A stretch of DNA of 51,282 nucleotides from contig JAGWLO010000020.1 in assembly GCA_028872015.1 (NCBI GenBank), forward strand, positions 1-51,282, read 5' to 3'. The DNA is from Burkholderiales bacterium (GTDB lineage: Bacteria; Pseudomonadota; Gammaproteobacteria; Burkholderiales; Burkholderiaceae_C). The position numbers and the translations under genes are program-made. The notes beneath the pieces were generated by a model. The model was not told the origin of the DNA and made no database searches. It was given only the letters and a program-made list of their open reading frames with translations. Positions 8,890-17,032 of the stretch are shown here, in pieces; within the stretch, counting starts at the first letter, position 1; each line of letters opens with the position of its first letter.

Positions 8890-9691
8890 GTGCCGCACGC
8901 CACCATGCTGGAGCTGAGATCGGTGTCGCGCCACTTCGGCGGCCTGCAGGTGCTGCAGGACGTGAGCCTGACGGTGCCCGCCGGCGGCATCTTCGGCCTG
9001 ATCGGCCCCAACGGCGCGGGCAAGACCACCGTCTTCAACCTCGTCACCGGGCTGCTGGCGCCCAGCCGCGGCGAGATCCTGCTCGACGGCGCCAGCCTGG
9101 TGGGCCGGCCGCCGCACCGGATCACGCAGGCCGGCATCGCGCGCACGTTCCAGAACATCCGCGTCTTCAAGGCCATGAGCCTGCTGGACAACGTGGTCGT
9201 GGGCCTGCACCGCCAGCTGCACGCCGGCTGGCCCGCCACGCTGCTGGCGCTGCCGCGCTTTCGCACCGAGGAGCGCCGCGCCCGCGAGCGTGCGCGCGAG
9301 CTGCTGTCGTGGGTGCGGCTCGACCACAAGGCCGAGGAACTGGCCGACCAGCTGTCGTACGGCGAGCAGCGCAAGCTCGAGCTCGCACGCGCGTTGGCCA
9401 CCGAGCCGCGGCTGCTGCTGCTGGACGAACCCGTGGCCGGCATGAACAGCACCGAGAAGACCGAGCTGATGCGCGAGCTCGTCAACATCCGGGAACGCGG
9501 CTACACCCTCTTCATGATCGAGCACGACATGCGCTTCGTGATGGGCCTGTGCGAGCGGATCGCGGTGCTGAATTTCGGCCGCATCATCGCCCAGGGCCCG
9601 CCCGAGCAGATCCGCAACGACCCGCAGGTGATCGAGGCCTACCTGGGCCGCGACGACGACGGCGACGACCACGACGGCGCGGTGCCGGGCC

Positions 9692-9699
<8 letters not shown>
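8890..9699 (+). CDS. livG: ABC transporter ATPase, LivG type
   Basis: This is one of the two ATPases that energise the transporter (269 residues). It has Walker A GPNGAGKTT, the LivG variant of the signature motif (LSYGEQRKLELARAL), Walker B RLLLLDEP, and the H-loop IEHDM. The start is GTG 8890, one base after the livM stop; ATG 8905 is possible and costs only five residues. The C-terminus has an acidic tail (GRDDDGDDHD) that is longer than usual. Its last eight bases overlap the start of livF. Confidence 0.92.
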
Positions 9700-10414
<715 letters not shown>

Positions 10415-10519
10415 GGTGCTGGTTGCCGGGCGGCGCGTCGCGGCAGGCGCTGCCCGCACGCGCCTTGGCCGCGAGGCCTCGCGCACGAGGCGCCGCGGCA
10501 CCGGCACCAGCCTGCGCGC

Positions 10520-13255
10520 TCAGCCCAGCGCTGGCGCCAGCCGACGCCGCGCCTCGGCCGCCGCCAGCCCCTGCCGCCGCGCCCAGTCCTCGAGCTGGTC
10601 CTCGCCGATGCGCCCGACGTTGAAGTACCTCGCCTCGGGATGCGCCATGTAGAAGCCGCTGACCGATGCCGCGGGCGTCATGGCCAGGCTCTCGGTCAGG
10701 GCCATGCCGACGTCCGCGGCGGCGAGCACGCGGAACATGTCGGCCTTGACGCTGTGGTCGGGGCAGGCCGGGTAGCCCGGCGCGGGGCGGATGCCGCGGT
10801 ACTTCTCGGCGATCAGGTCTTCGGTGGCCAGCGCTTCGTCGGCGGCATAGCCCCACAACTCGGTGCGCACGCGCTGGTGCAGGCGCTCGGCGAGCGCCTC
10901 GGCCAGGCGGTCGGCCAGGGCCTTGAGCATGATGGCGCTGTAGTCGTCGTGATCGGCGGCGAACTGCCGCTCCTTCTTCTCGATGCCCAGACCGGCCGTG
11001 ACGGCGAAGAGCCCGATGTAGTCGGCCGCCACGCCGCGCGGCGCGATGAAGTCGGCCAGGCTGCGGTTGGGCCGCTTCACCCCGTCGACCACCGGCCGCT
11101 CGGTCTGCAGGCGCAGCGGGTTCCAGCGCAGCGCGACTTCGCTGCGGGTCTCGTCCGTGTAGACCTCGATCGTGTCGTCGTCCACCGTGTTCGCCGGCAG
11201 CAGCGCGATCACGCCCGCGGCCTGCAGCCAGCGGCCTTCGATCAGGCGCTGCAGCAGCCGCTTGCCGTCGCTGAACACGCGCTGGGCCTCGGCGCCCACG
11301 ATCTCGTCGCGCAGGATCTCGGGGAACCGGCCCGCCAGGTCCCAGGTCTGGAAGAACGGGCCCCAGTCGATGCAGGCCGCGAGTTCGGCCAGGTCGTAGT
11401 TCTTGAACACGCGCCGGCCGATGAACTTCGGCTTCGGCGGTGCGTAGGCAGCCCAGTCGACCGCGGCCTTGTTGGCGCGGGCCGCGGCCAGCGTCACCAG
11501 CGGCGTGGCCTTCTTCGCGGCATGCAGCGCGCGCACCTGGACGTAGTCCGACTCCAGCTCGGCGATGTACCTGGCGGCGCGCTCGTCGCTCAGGAGGTCC
11601 GAGCACACGCCGACGCTGCGCGAGGCGTCGGGCACGTAGACCACGGGGCCCTCGTAATGCGGGGCGATCTTCACCGCCGTGTGCACGCGGCTGGTGGTGG
11701 CGCCGCCGATCAGCAGCGGGATCTTCCGGATGCGGAAGTAGTCGTCGCGCTGCATCTCGGCGGCGACGTGCTGCATCTCCTCCAGGCTCGGCGTGATGAG
11801 CCCGCTCAGTCCGATGATGTCGGCACCCTCGACCCGCGCCTTGGCCAGGATGTCCTGGCACGGCACCATCACGCCCATGTTCACGACCTCGAAGTTGTTG
11901 CACTGGAGCACGACGGTGACGATGTTCTTGCCGATGTCATGCACGTCGCCCTTGACGGTGGCGATGACGATCTTGCCCTTGGGCTTGACGTCGCCGCCGG
12001 CGTTCTGCGTGGCCAGCTTCTCGGCCTCGATGTAGGGCAGCAGGTGGGCCACCGCCTGCTTCATCACGCGCGCGCTCTTCACCACCTGGGGCAGGAACAT
12101 CTTGCCCTGGCCGAACAGGTCGCCCACGATGTTCATGCCCGCCATCAGCGGGCCCTCGATCACGTGCAGCGGCCGGCCGCCGCGGGCCTGGATGGCCTGC
12201 CAGGCCTGTTCGGTGTCGGCGGTGATGAACTCGGTGATGCCGTGCACCAGGGCGTGGCTCAGGCGCGCCTCGACATCGCCGGCGCGCCAGGCCAGTCGCG
12301 CGCTGTCGTCCTTGGACAGGCCCTTGGCCGATTCGGCGATCTCCACCAGGCGCTCGCCGGCATCCCGGCGCCGGTTGAGCACCACGTCCTCGACCCGCTC
12401 GCGCAGCACCGGATCGAGATCGTCGTACACGCCCACCATGCCGGCGTTGACGATGCCCATGTCCATGCCGGCCCGGATGGCGTGGTACAGGAACACGGTG
12501 TGGATGGCCTCGCGCACCGGGTCGTTGCCGCGGAAGCTGAAGCTCACGTTGCTGACGCCGCCACTGACCTTGGCGCCGGGCAGGTGCTGCTTGATCCAGC
12601 GCGTGGCCTCGATGAAGTCGACCGCGTAGTTGTCGTGCTCCTCGATGCCGGTGGCGATGGCGAAGATGTTGGGGTCGAAGATGATGTCCTCGGCCGGGAA
12701 GCCCACCTCGTCGACGAGCAGGCGGTAGGCGCGCTGGCAGATCTGGGTCTTGCGCGCGTAGCTGTCGGCCTGGCCCTGCTCGTCGAAGGCCATCACCACG
12801 GCCGCGGCGCCGTAGCGCCGCACCAGCGTGGCCTGGCGCCTGAACTCGGCCTCGCCTTCCTTCAGGCTGATGCTGTTGACGATGCCCTTGCCCTGGAGGC
12901 ACTTCAGGCCGGCCTCGATCACGCTCCACTGGCTGCTGTCGATCATGATCGGCACGCGCGCGATCTCGGGCTCGCCGGCGATCAGCTTCAGAAAGCGCTC
13001 CATCGCCGCGGCGCTGTCCAGCATCGCCTCGTCCATGTTGACGTCGATGACCTGGGCGCCGTTCTCGACCTGCTGCCGCGCCACCGCCAGCGCGTCCTCG
13101 AAGCGGCCCTCGAGGACCATGCGGGCGAAGGCCTTGCTGCCGGTGACGTTGGTGCGCTCGCCGATGTTGACGAACAGGGCGCCGGCGCCGATGGTCAGGG
13201 GCTCCAGGCCCGACAGGCGCAGGGGGGCGGGGTGGGCGGCGTCGGGGGCGGTCAT
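10520..13255 (-). CDS. metH: Cobalamin-dependent methionine synthase, lacking the homocysteine domain
   Basis: This protein (911 residues) contains three of the four modules of MetH. The methyltetrahydrofolate-binding domain starts near residue 20 ([20 protein letters not shown]). The cobalamin cap and binding domains follow (DVHDIGKNI, whose His is the lower ligand to cobalt, near 450). Last is the SAM-binding reactivation domain ([10 protein letters not shown]). E. coli MetH has about 330 more N-terminal residues that bind homocysteine and zinc; these are missing here. Many betaproteobacteria encode that domain as a separate gene, but it is not beside this one. ATG 13255 was chosen because it directly follows the riboswitch and its AGGA site. 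An SAH riboswitch precedes it. Confidence 0.93.
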   Translation of the reverse strand: MTAPDAAHPAPLRLSGLEPLTIGAGALFVNIGERTNVTGSKAFARMVLEGRFEDALAVARQQVENGAQVIDVNMDEAMLDSAAAMERFLKLIAGEPEIARVPIMIDSSQWSVIEAGLKCLQGKGIVNSISLKEGEAEFRRQATLVRRYGAAAVVMAFDEQGQADSYARKTQICQRAYRLLVDEVGFPAEDIIFDPNIFAIATGIEEHDNYAVDFIEATRWIKQHLPGAKVSGGVSNVSFSFRGNDPVREAIHTVFLYHAIRAGMDMGIVNAGMVGVYDDLDPVLRERVEDVVLNRRRDAGERLVEIAESAKGLSKDDSARLAWRAGDVEARLSHALVHGITEFITADTEQAWQAIQARGGRPLHVIEGPLMAGMNIVGDLFGQGKMFLPQVVKSARVMKQAVAHLLPYIEAEKLATQNAGGDVKPKGKIVIATVKGDVHDIGKNIVTVVLQCNNFEVVNMGVMVPCQDILAKARVEGADIIGLSGLITPSLEEMQHVAAEMQRDDYFRIRKIPLLIGGATTSRVHTAVKIAPHYEGPVVYVPDASRSVGVCSDLLSDERAARYIAELESDYVQVRALHAAKKATPLVTLAAARANKAAVDWAAYAPPKPKFIGRRVFKNYDLAELAACIDWGPFFQTWDLAGRFPEILRDEIVGAEAQRVFSDGKRLLQRLIEGRWLQAAGVIALLPANTVDDDTIEVYTDETRSEVALRWNPLRLQTERPVVDGVKRPNRSLADFIAPRGVAADYIGLFAVTAGLGIEKKERQFAADHDDYSAIMLKALADRLAEALAERLHQRVRTELWGYAADEALATEDLIAEKYRGIRPAPGYPACPDHSVKADMFRVLAAADVGMALTESLAMTPAASVSGFYMAHPEARYFNVGRIGEDQLEDWARRQGLAAAEARRRLAPALG

Positions 13256-13262
13256 GGCGGGT

Positions 13263-13280
13263 TCATCCTGTGCAGGATGA
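13263..13280 (-). promoter_or_regulatory. Hairpin sequestering the metH ribosome binding site
   Basis: In the metH leader, TCATCCT pairs perfectly with AGGATGA across a 4-base loop. The 3' arm contains the only Shine-Dalgarno candidate (AGGA), ten bases before the ATG. The first two bases of the 5' arm are also the last two bases of the riboswitch pseudoknot strand (CGCTC). The two structures should therefore compete: with ligand bound, the hairpin would weaken and translation would rise. The pairing is seen in the sequence; the mechanism is inferred. Confidence 0.6.
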
Positions 13281-13348
13281 GCGCCGTTGGCGGGTTGCCG
13301 CGGTCCCGAGCCTGGCGGGGAGAGCCCCCGTCGCAACGCTCCTCGAAA
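13277..13348 (-). promoter_or_regulatory. S-adenosylhomocysteine (SAH) riboswitch upstream of metH
   Basis: Read on the minus strand, the leader contains the three conserved blocks of the SAH riboswitch in order: CGAGGAGCGTTGCGAC, then GCCAGGCTCG, then CAACGGCGCTC. CGAG of the first block can pair with CTCG of the second to close P1, and GAGCG can pair with CGCTC to form the pseudoknot. This class is known from beta- and gammaproteobacteria upstream of ahcY and metH and turns genes on when SAH accumulates, which fits its place here. The long spacer between the third block and the ATG holds the ribosome-site hairpin. Confidence 0.9.
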
Positions 13349-13408
13349 CCAGCCTGGATTCTATCGGCCGGGTCGGCGGCTGCGTGAATGGCTGCGTGTA
13401 CGCCTGCG

Positions 13409-15319
13409 TCAACGGCTGTGAGAAGTCAGCCGCGCCAGCGGCCCGGCGTGGCTGATGCCCGGCGCCACGCGGTGGGCGGCCGGCGGCGGCTCGTCGGCGG
13501 GTGGGCTGTCGGCGGCCGGCGTGCCCTCGTCGGGCGCCGGCGCGGCCGCCGGGGCGCCCAGCCGCATGGCCACGCCCACGGCCAGGATGTCGATGACGAG
13601 CAGGTGCAGGATGCGGCTGACCATGGGCACGTGCGTGGCCAGGTCTTCGAGGTGGTCGACGATCAGCACGACGTCGGCCCGCTTGGCCAGCGGCGAATGG
13701 CTGGCCGTGATGGCCACCACCGGCGTGCCGCGGGCACGCGCCTGGTCGGCCACCGCCAGCAGGTCGTCGATGCGGCCGCTGCTGCTGATGATCACGATCA
13801 CGTCGCTGGGCCGCAGCACGTTGGCCGCCAGCCGCTGCAGCCGCGGGTCGGTGAAGCTGGCCGACGGCACGCCGAAGCGCAGGAACTTGTACTGCGCGTC
13901 GTCGGCCACCACGCCGTAGTGGCCGACGGCAAAGAAGTCGATGCGCTGCGCCGCCGCCAGCAGGTCGATCGCGCGCGCCAGGGTGTCGCGGTTGAGCTGC
14001 TCGCGCACCTGCAGGATGGCGCTGGCCGTGTTGCCCAGCACCTTCACGCCCAGCTCCAGCATCGAGTCGGTGCCGGTGACCTGGGTGTGGCTGAGCGGGA
14101 TCGTGCCCGACAGCCCCGAGGCCAGGCGCAGCTTGAAGTCCGACAGCCCTTCGCAGCCCAGGGTGCGGCAGAAGCGGATCACGGTGGGCTGGCTCACCTG
14201 CGCGGCCCTGGCGATCTCGGCGATGGGGTCCGACAGGGCGGCGCGCGGGTGCGCCAGGACATGGTCGGCCACGCGCCGCTCGGCCGGCGACAGCGTGGCC
14301 CGGGCACGCTCGATCTGGCCCAGCAGGGCCGAGCCGTGGTCGACCTGGCGCGAGCGCAGCTGCGCCGCCAGGATGGCCGAGGCGCCGACGAAGGTGGCCC
14401 GCTCGTCGGTGACGATGTAGGTGGGAATGCCTTGCAGGTAGTCGCTGAAGCGGCCCTTGTCCTCGAAGCGCGCGCGGAACGGCGAGCGGTCGAAGTACAT
14501 GCCCAGCCGGGGCACGATGCCCCCGCCGATGTAGATGCCGCCGAAGGCGCCCAGCGTGACCGCCAGGTTCGCCGCCGCGGTGCCGAGCACGGCGCAGAAG
14601 GCCTGCAGCGTCTCTGCGCACACGGCGTCGCTGCCGGCCAGCGCGCGGCGCGTGATCTCGCGCGCCGCCAGCGCCTGCGGCGCCAGGCCGGCACGCTCGC
14701 GCAGCGCTTCGTGGATGAGCTCGATGCCGGGGCCCGACAGCAGGCGCTCGAAGGAGACATGGGCGTACCGGCGCAGCGCGTGGCGCAGGATCGCGATCTC
14801 GCGCTCGTCGCGCGGCGAGAAGCTGGTGTGGCCGCCCTCGGTGCCCAGCGCCACGAAGCCGTCGGCCACGGGGATCAACCCGCTCACCCCCAGGCCCGAG
14901 CCCGCGCCGAGCACGCCCACCACGCTGTGCTCGCGCGCGCTGCCCCCGCCCACCGGGCGCCGCTGCCCGGGCGCCAGCCGCGGCAGCGCCATCGCCAGCG
15001 CGGTGAAGTCGTTCACCACCACCAGCGTCTGCAATCCCAGCCGCTGGCGCATCTGCTCGCTGGAGAAGCGCCAGTGGTAGTTGGTCATGCGAACTTCGTC
15101 GCCCTCCACCGGGTTGGCGATGGCGATCGCCGCGTGCTCGATCGCGGTGCCCGCCGGCAGCCCGCGCAGGTAGGCGCTGACGGCGGCGTGGAAGTCGGCG
15201 TGCTCGGCGCACAGCAGCGACGCCGACTGCTCGAACACGCCGGGGGCCGTCTCGAGCGTGAAGCGGGCGTAGGTGCCGCCGATGTCGGCCAGCAGGCGGG
15301 GCGTGGGGAACTCGGTCAT
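13409..15319 (-). CDS. glk-hexR: Bifunctional glucokinase / HexR-type (RpiR family) transcriptional regulator
   Basis: Two proteins are joined in one 636-residue chain. Residues 1 to about 330 are a bacterial glucokinase (ADIGGTYARF phosphate loop, VVNDFTALAMALP catalytic Asp region, GAGSGLGVSG, GTEGGHTSF, IYIGGGIVPRLG). Residues from about 345 on are an RpiR-type winged helix (LSPAERRVADHVL, SQPTVIRFCRTLG) and a SIS sugar-phosphate domain (about 455-590) like HexR, which responds to 2-keto-3-deoxy-6-phosphogluconate. A Pro/Ala-rich tail ends the protein. Such fusions are known in Burkholderiales. The gene is divergent from a second glucokinase, and the shared promoter region holds two HexR-like operators, suggesting autoregulation and wider control of the starch genes. 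Confidence 0.92.
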   Translation of the reverse strand: MTEFPTPRLLADIGGTYARFTLETAPGVFEQSASLLCAEHADFHAAVSAYLRGLPAGTAIEHAAIAIANPVEGDEVRMTNYHWRFSSEQMRQRLGLQTLVVVNDFTALAMALPRLAPGQRRPVGGGSAREHSVVGVLGAGSGLGVSGLIPVADGFVALGTEGGHTSFSPRDEREIAILRHALRRYAHVSFERLLSGPGIELIHEALRERAGLAPQALAAREITRRALAGSDAVCAETLQAFCAVLGTAAANLAVTLGAFGGIYIGGGIVPRLGMYFDRSPFRARFEDKGRFSDYLQGIPTYIVTDERATFVGASAILAAQLRSRQVDHGSALLGQIERARATLSPAERRVADHVLAHPRAALSDPIAEIARAAQVSQPTVIRFCRTLGCEGLSDFKLRLASGLSGTIPLSHTQVTGTDSMLELGVKVLGNTASAILQVREQLNRDTLARAIDLLAAAQRIDFFAVGHYGVVADDAQYKFLRFGVPSASFTDPRLQRLAANVLRPSDVIVIISSSGRIDDLLAVADQARARGTPVVAITASHSPLAKRADVVLIVDHLEDLATHVPMVSRILHLLVIDILAVGVAMRLGAPAAAPAPDEGTPAADSPPADEPPPAAHRVAPGISHAGPLARLTSHSR

Positions 15320-15373
15320 CGCGGCAGGGGTTCGGCATCGTGGCGCGATGTTTGCGTCAACTGCCTACGGTAG

Positions 15374-15391
15374 CGCAAGGTGTCGCAAGGT
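15374..15391. repeat. Two direct repeats of CGCAAGGT, one helical turn apart
   Basis: CGCAAGGT occurs at 15374-15381 and again at 15384-15391, a 10-bp period that places both copies on the same face of the DNA. They lie 55-72 bases upstream of the glk-hexR start on the minus strand. This arrangement is common for activator sites or regulators binding as tandem dimers. No protein can be named. Confidence 0.4.
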
Positions 15392-15432
15392 CGCACAACT
15401 GCCGGGCCGATTCTGGATCGCGCCGGCATCGG

Positions 15433-15447
15433 TGTAACTCAACTACA
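15433..15447. promoter_or_regulatory. HexR-like operator 1 (glk-hexR / glk)
   Basis: TGTAACTCAACTACA matches the published HexR consensus TGTARTTNNANTACA with one mismatch. It lies midway in the 244-base divergent region, 113 bases from glk-hexR and 116 from the second glucokinase gene. Control by the HexR half of the fusion is inferred from the site and the neighbouring gene. Confidence 0.6.
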
Positions 15448-15481
15448 GGAAAGTCCGACCCGGGCAGACCCGGATGGAGAA

Positions 15482-15510
15482 ATGACGCTGACGGCGCTCC
15501 GGGTTAAATT
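15482..15510 (+). promoter_or_regulatory. Predicted sigma-70-like promoter of the second glucokinase gene
   Basis: ATGACG and TAAATT are separated by exactly 17 bases. Transcription would begin near 15517, leaving a leader of about 47 bases before ATG 15564. Operator 2 would then lie just downstream of the start point, a position suited to repression. The -35 box is only a partial match. Confidence 0.45.
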
Positions 15511-15522
15511 CAGCCCTGCGCT

Positions 15523-15537
15523 TGTAGTTTTGCTACC
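15523..15537. promoter_or_regulatory. HexR-like operator 2 (glk)
   Basis: TGTAGTTTTGCTACC is an imperfect palindrome with two mismatches to the HexR consensus. It ends 26 bases before the glucokinase start codon and follows the predicted promoter. Together with operator 1, 90 bases away, it would allow looping or double occupancy. This is the weaker of the two glucokinase-region sites. Confidence 0.5.
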
Positions 15538-15563
15538 GCTCTGAAGGCGCCAGGGCTTTCACC

Positions 15564-16595
15564 ATGGCCAGCATGCCCGCCCTACACACCGCCGATCCTC
15601 CTCGCACCGCCCCGCCCCGGCCCTGGCTGCTGGCCGACATCGGCGGCACGAATGCGCGCTTCGGCTGGCTGGCGCCCGGCAGCGCCGGCGTGCAGCACCT
15701 GCAGACCTTGCGCGGCGCCGACCATGCCGGTCCGGCCCAGGCCGCGCGCAGCTACCTCGCCCAGCTGGCGCTGGCGCTCGGCCCGGCCTACACGCCGCCC
15801 CGGGCCGGCGCGTTTGCCGTGGCCACGCCGCTGCACGGCGACCGGGTCTCGCTCACCAACGGCGGCTGGGATTTCTCGTGCGCGGCCACGCGCGACGAGC
15901 TCGGCCTGGCCACGCTGCTGATGCTGAACGACTTCGAGGCGCTGGCGCTGTCGCTGCCGCGGCTGCAGCCGCAGCAGCTGCGGCGCATCGGCCCGTCGCT
16001 GCCTGCGCCGCCGGGGGCCGCCACGCTGGCCGTGGTCGGCCCCGGCACCGGGCTCGGCGTGGCCGGCATCGTGCCGACCGCGCACGGCTGGGTGGCACTG
16101 CCGGGCGAGGGCGGGCACGCCACGCTGTCGGCGGCCGACGATTTCGAGGCCGCGCTGCTCGCCTGGGTGCGGCGCCGGCATGCGCATGTCTCGGCCGAGC
16201 GGCTGCTGTCGGGCATCGGCCTGCCCTTGCTGCACGAGGCGCTGTCCCAGGTGCTGGGCACGCCCGCGCCGGTGCTGGAGGGCAGCGAGATCGTCGAGCG
16301 CGGCGTGGCCGGCTCCGACGCGCTGTGCGCTCGCACGCTGGACACCTTCTGCGCCCTGCTGGGCAGCTTTGCCGGCAACGTGGCGCTGACGCTGGGCGCG
16401 CGCGGCGGCCTGTACCTCGGCGGGGGCATCGTGCCGCGGCTGGGCGAGCGCTTCTTCGAATCGCCCTTCCGTGCCCGCTTCGAGGCCAAGGGCCGCTTCC
16501 AGGCCTACCTGCAGGCCGTGCCGACGGCGCTGATCACCGACACGCTGGCCGCGCTGGGGGGCGCGGCACTGGCGCTGGAGCAGCACCGGGGTTGA
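15564..16595 (+). CDS. glk: Glucokinase (second copy, stand-alone)
   Basis: This is a complete bacterial glucokinase of 343 residues that would phosphorylate glucose with ATP in the cytoplasm. The ATP-binding motif LLADIGGTNARF is at about 26, the catalytic region MLNDFEALALSLP at about 121, and GPGTGLGVAG, GEGGHATLS and GLYLGGGIVPRLG follow. A proline-rich 20-residue N-terminal extension precedes the fold. AGGGC lies upstream of the ATG. It resembles the kinase half of the neighbouring fusion across its length, so the two may come from an old duplication. It would handle free glucose released from maltodextrins. Confidence 0.92.
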   Translation: MASMPALHTADPPRTAPPRPWLLADIGGTNARFGWLAPGSAGVQHLQTLRGADHAGPAQAARSYLAQLALALGPAYTPPRAGAFAVATPLHGDRVSLTNGGWDFSCAATRDELGLATLLMLNDFEALALSLPRLQPQQLRRIGPSLPAPPGAATLAVVGPGTGLGVAGIVPTAHGWVALPGEGGHATLSAADDFEAALLAWVRRRHAHVSAERLLSGIGLPLLHEALSQVLGTPAPVLEGSEIVERGVAGSDALCARTLDTFCALLGSFAGNVALTLGARGGLYLGGGIVPRLGERFFESPFRARFEAKGRFQAYLQAVPTALITDTLAALGGAALALEQHRG

Positions 16596-16779
16596 AAGCC
16601 GGTGCCGGCGGGGCCGCCCGGGTGCCGGCGCGGCCCCGGTGTGTCAACCCCCGGCGCGCGCCAGCGTTGTGGATGCGGTCGGCATGCCGTCGCAGTCCCG
16701 CGGCGGCCAGGCCGGCGAACCGACAACCCGGCTCGTCCCGGATCGACCGCAACCTCCCAGCCACCCACGAAAGACCGAC

Positions 16780-16986
16780 ATGACCAAGATCCTCAGCGCC
16801 CTGCTCCTGGCCGCCTTCGCCTTCAGCGCCCACGCGGCCACCGAGGCGGCCGCCGCCGCCAGCGCCCCGATGAAGGCCAAGCACGAGAAGATGGCCAAGC
16901 ATCACGTGGCCCCCAAGCACCACATGGCCGCCAAGCATCACGTGGCCAAGAAGGAAGCCCCGAAGGCTTCCGAGCCGGCCAAGTAA
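16780..16986 (+). CDS. Small exported His/Lys-rich protein
   Basis: This 68-residue protein starts with a signal peptide (MTKILSALLLAAFAFSAHA^ATEA). The mature part is about 49 residues of Ala, Lys, His, Met and Glu, with three close repeats: AKHHVAP, KHHMAA and KHHVAKK. Each repeat carries a His pair next to a hydrophobic residue. I do not recognise a named family; small His/Met-rich periplasmic proteins often bind nickel, copper or zinc, but that is only a possibility here. A strong terminator follows, so it is probably transcribed alone. The gene lies between glucokinase and the exported amylase with no evident functional link. Confidence 0.7.
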   Translation: MTKILSALLLAAFAFSAHAATEAAAAASAPMKAKHEKMAKHHVAPKHHMAAKHHVAKKEAPKASEPAK

Positions 16987-17005
16987 TTCCGGCCCGGTCC
17001 GAAGA

Positions 17006-17032
17006 GGGCAGCCGCTTGCGGCTGCCCTTTTT
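17006..17032 (+). terminator. Intrinsic terminator after the His-rich gene
   Basis: A perfect 9-bp stem (GGGCAGCCG / CGGCTGCCC) with a 4-base loop is followed by five T residues. It lies 19 bases past the stop codon of the small exported protein. The end of the T-run touches the stop codon of the convergent amylase gene. Confidence 0.85.

Noticed and set aside
10415..10519. Bidirectional terminator between livF and metH
   Set aside because: Only imperfect GC-rich inverted repeats without T-runs on either strand are visible, so I could not support a terminator call.
13256..13336. N-terminal extension of metH through the leader
   Set aside because: These codons translate the riboswitch and the ribosome-site hairpin. 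The folate domain is complete from ATG 13255.
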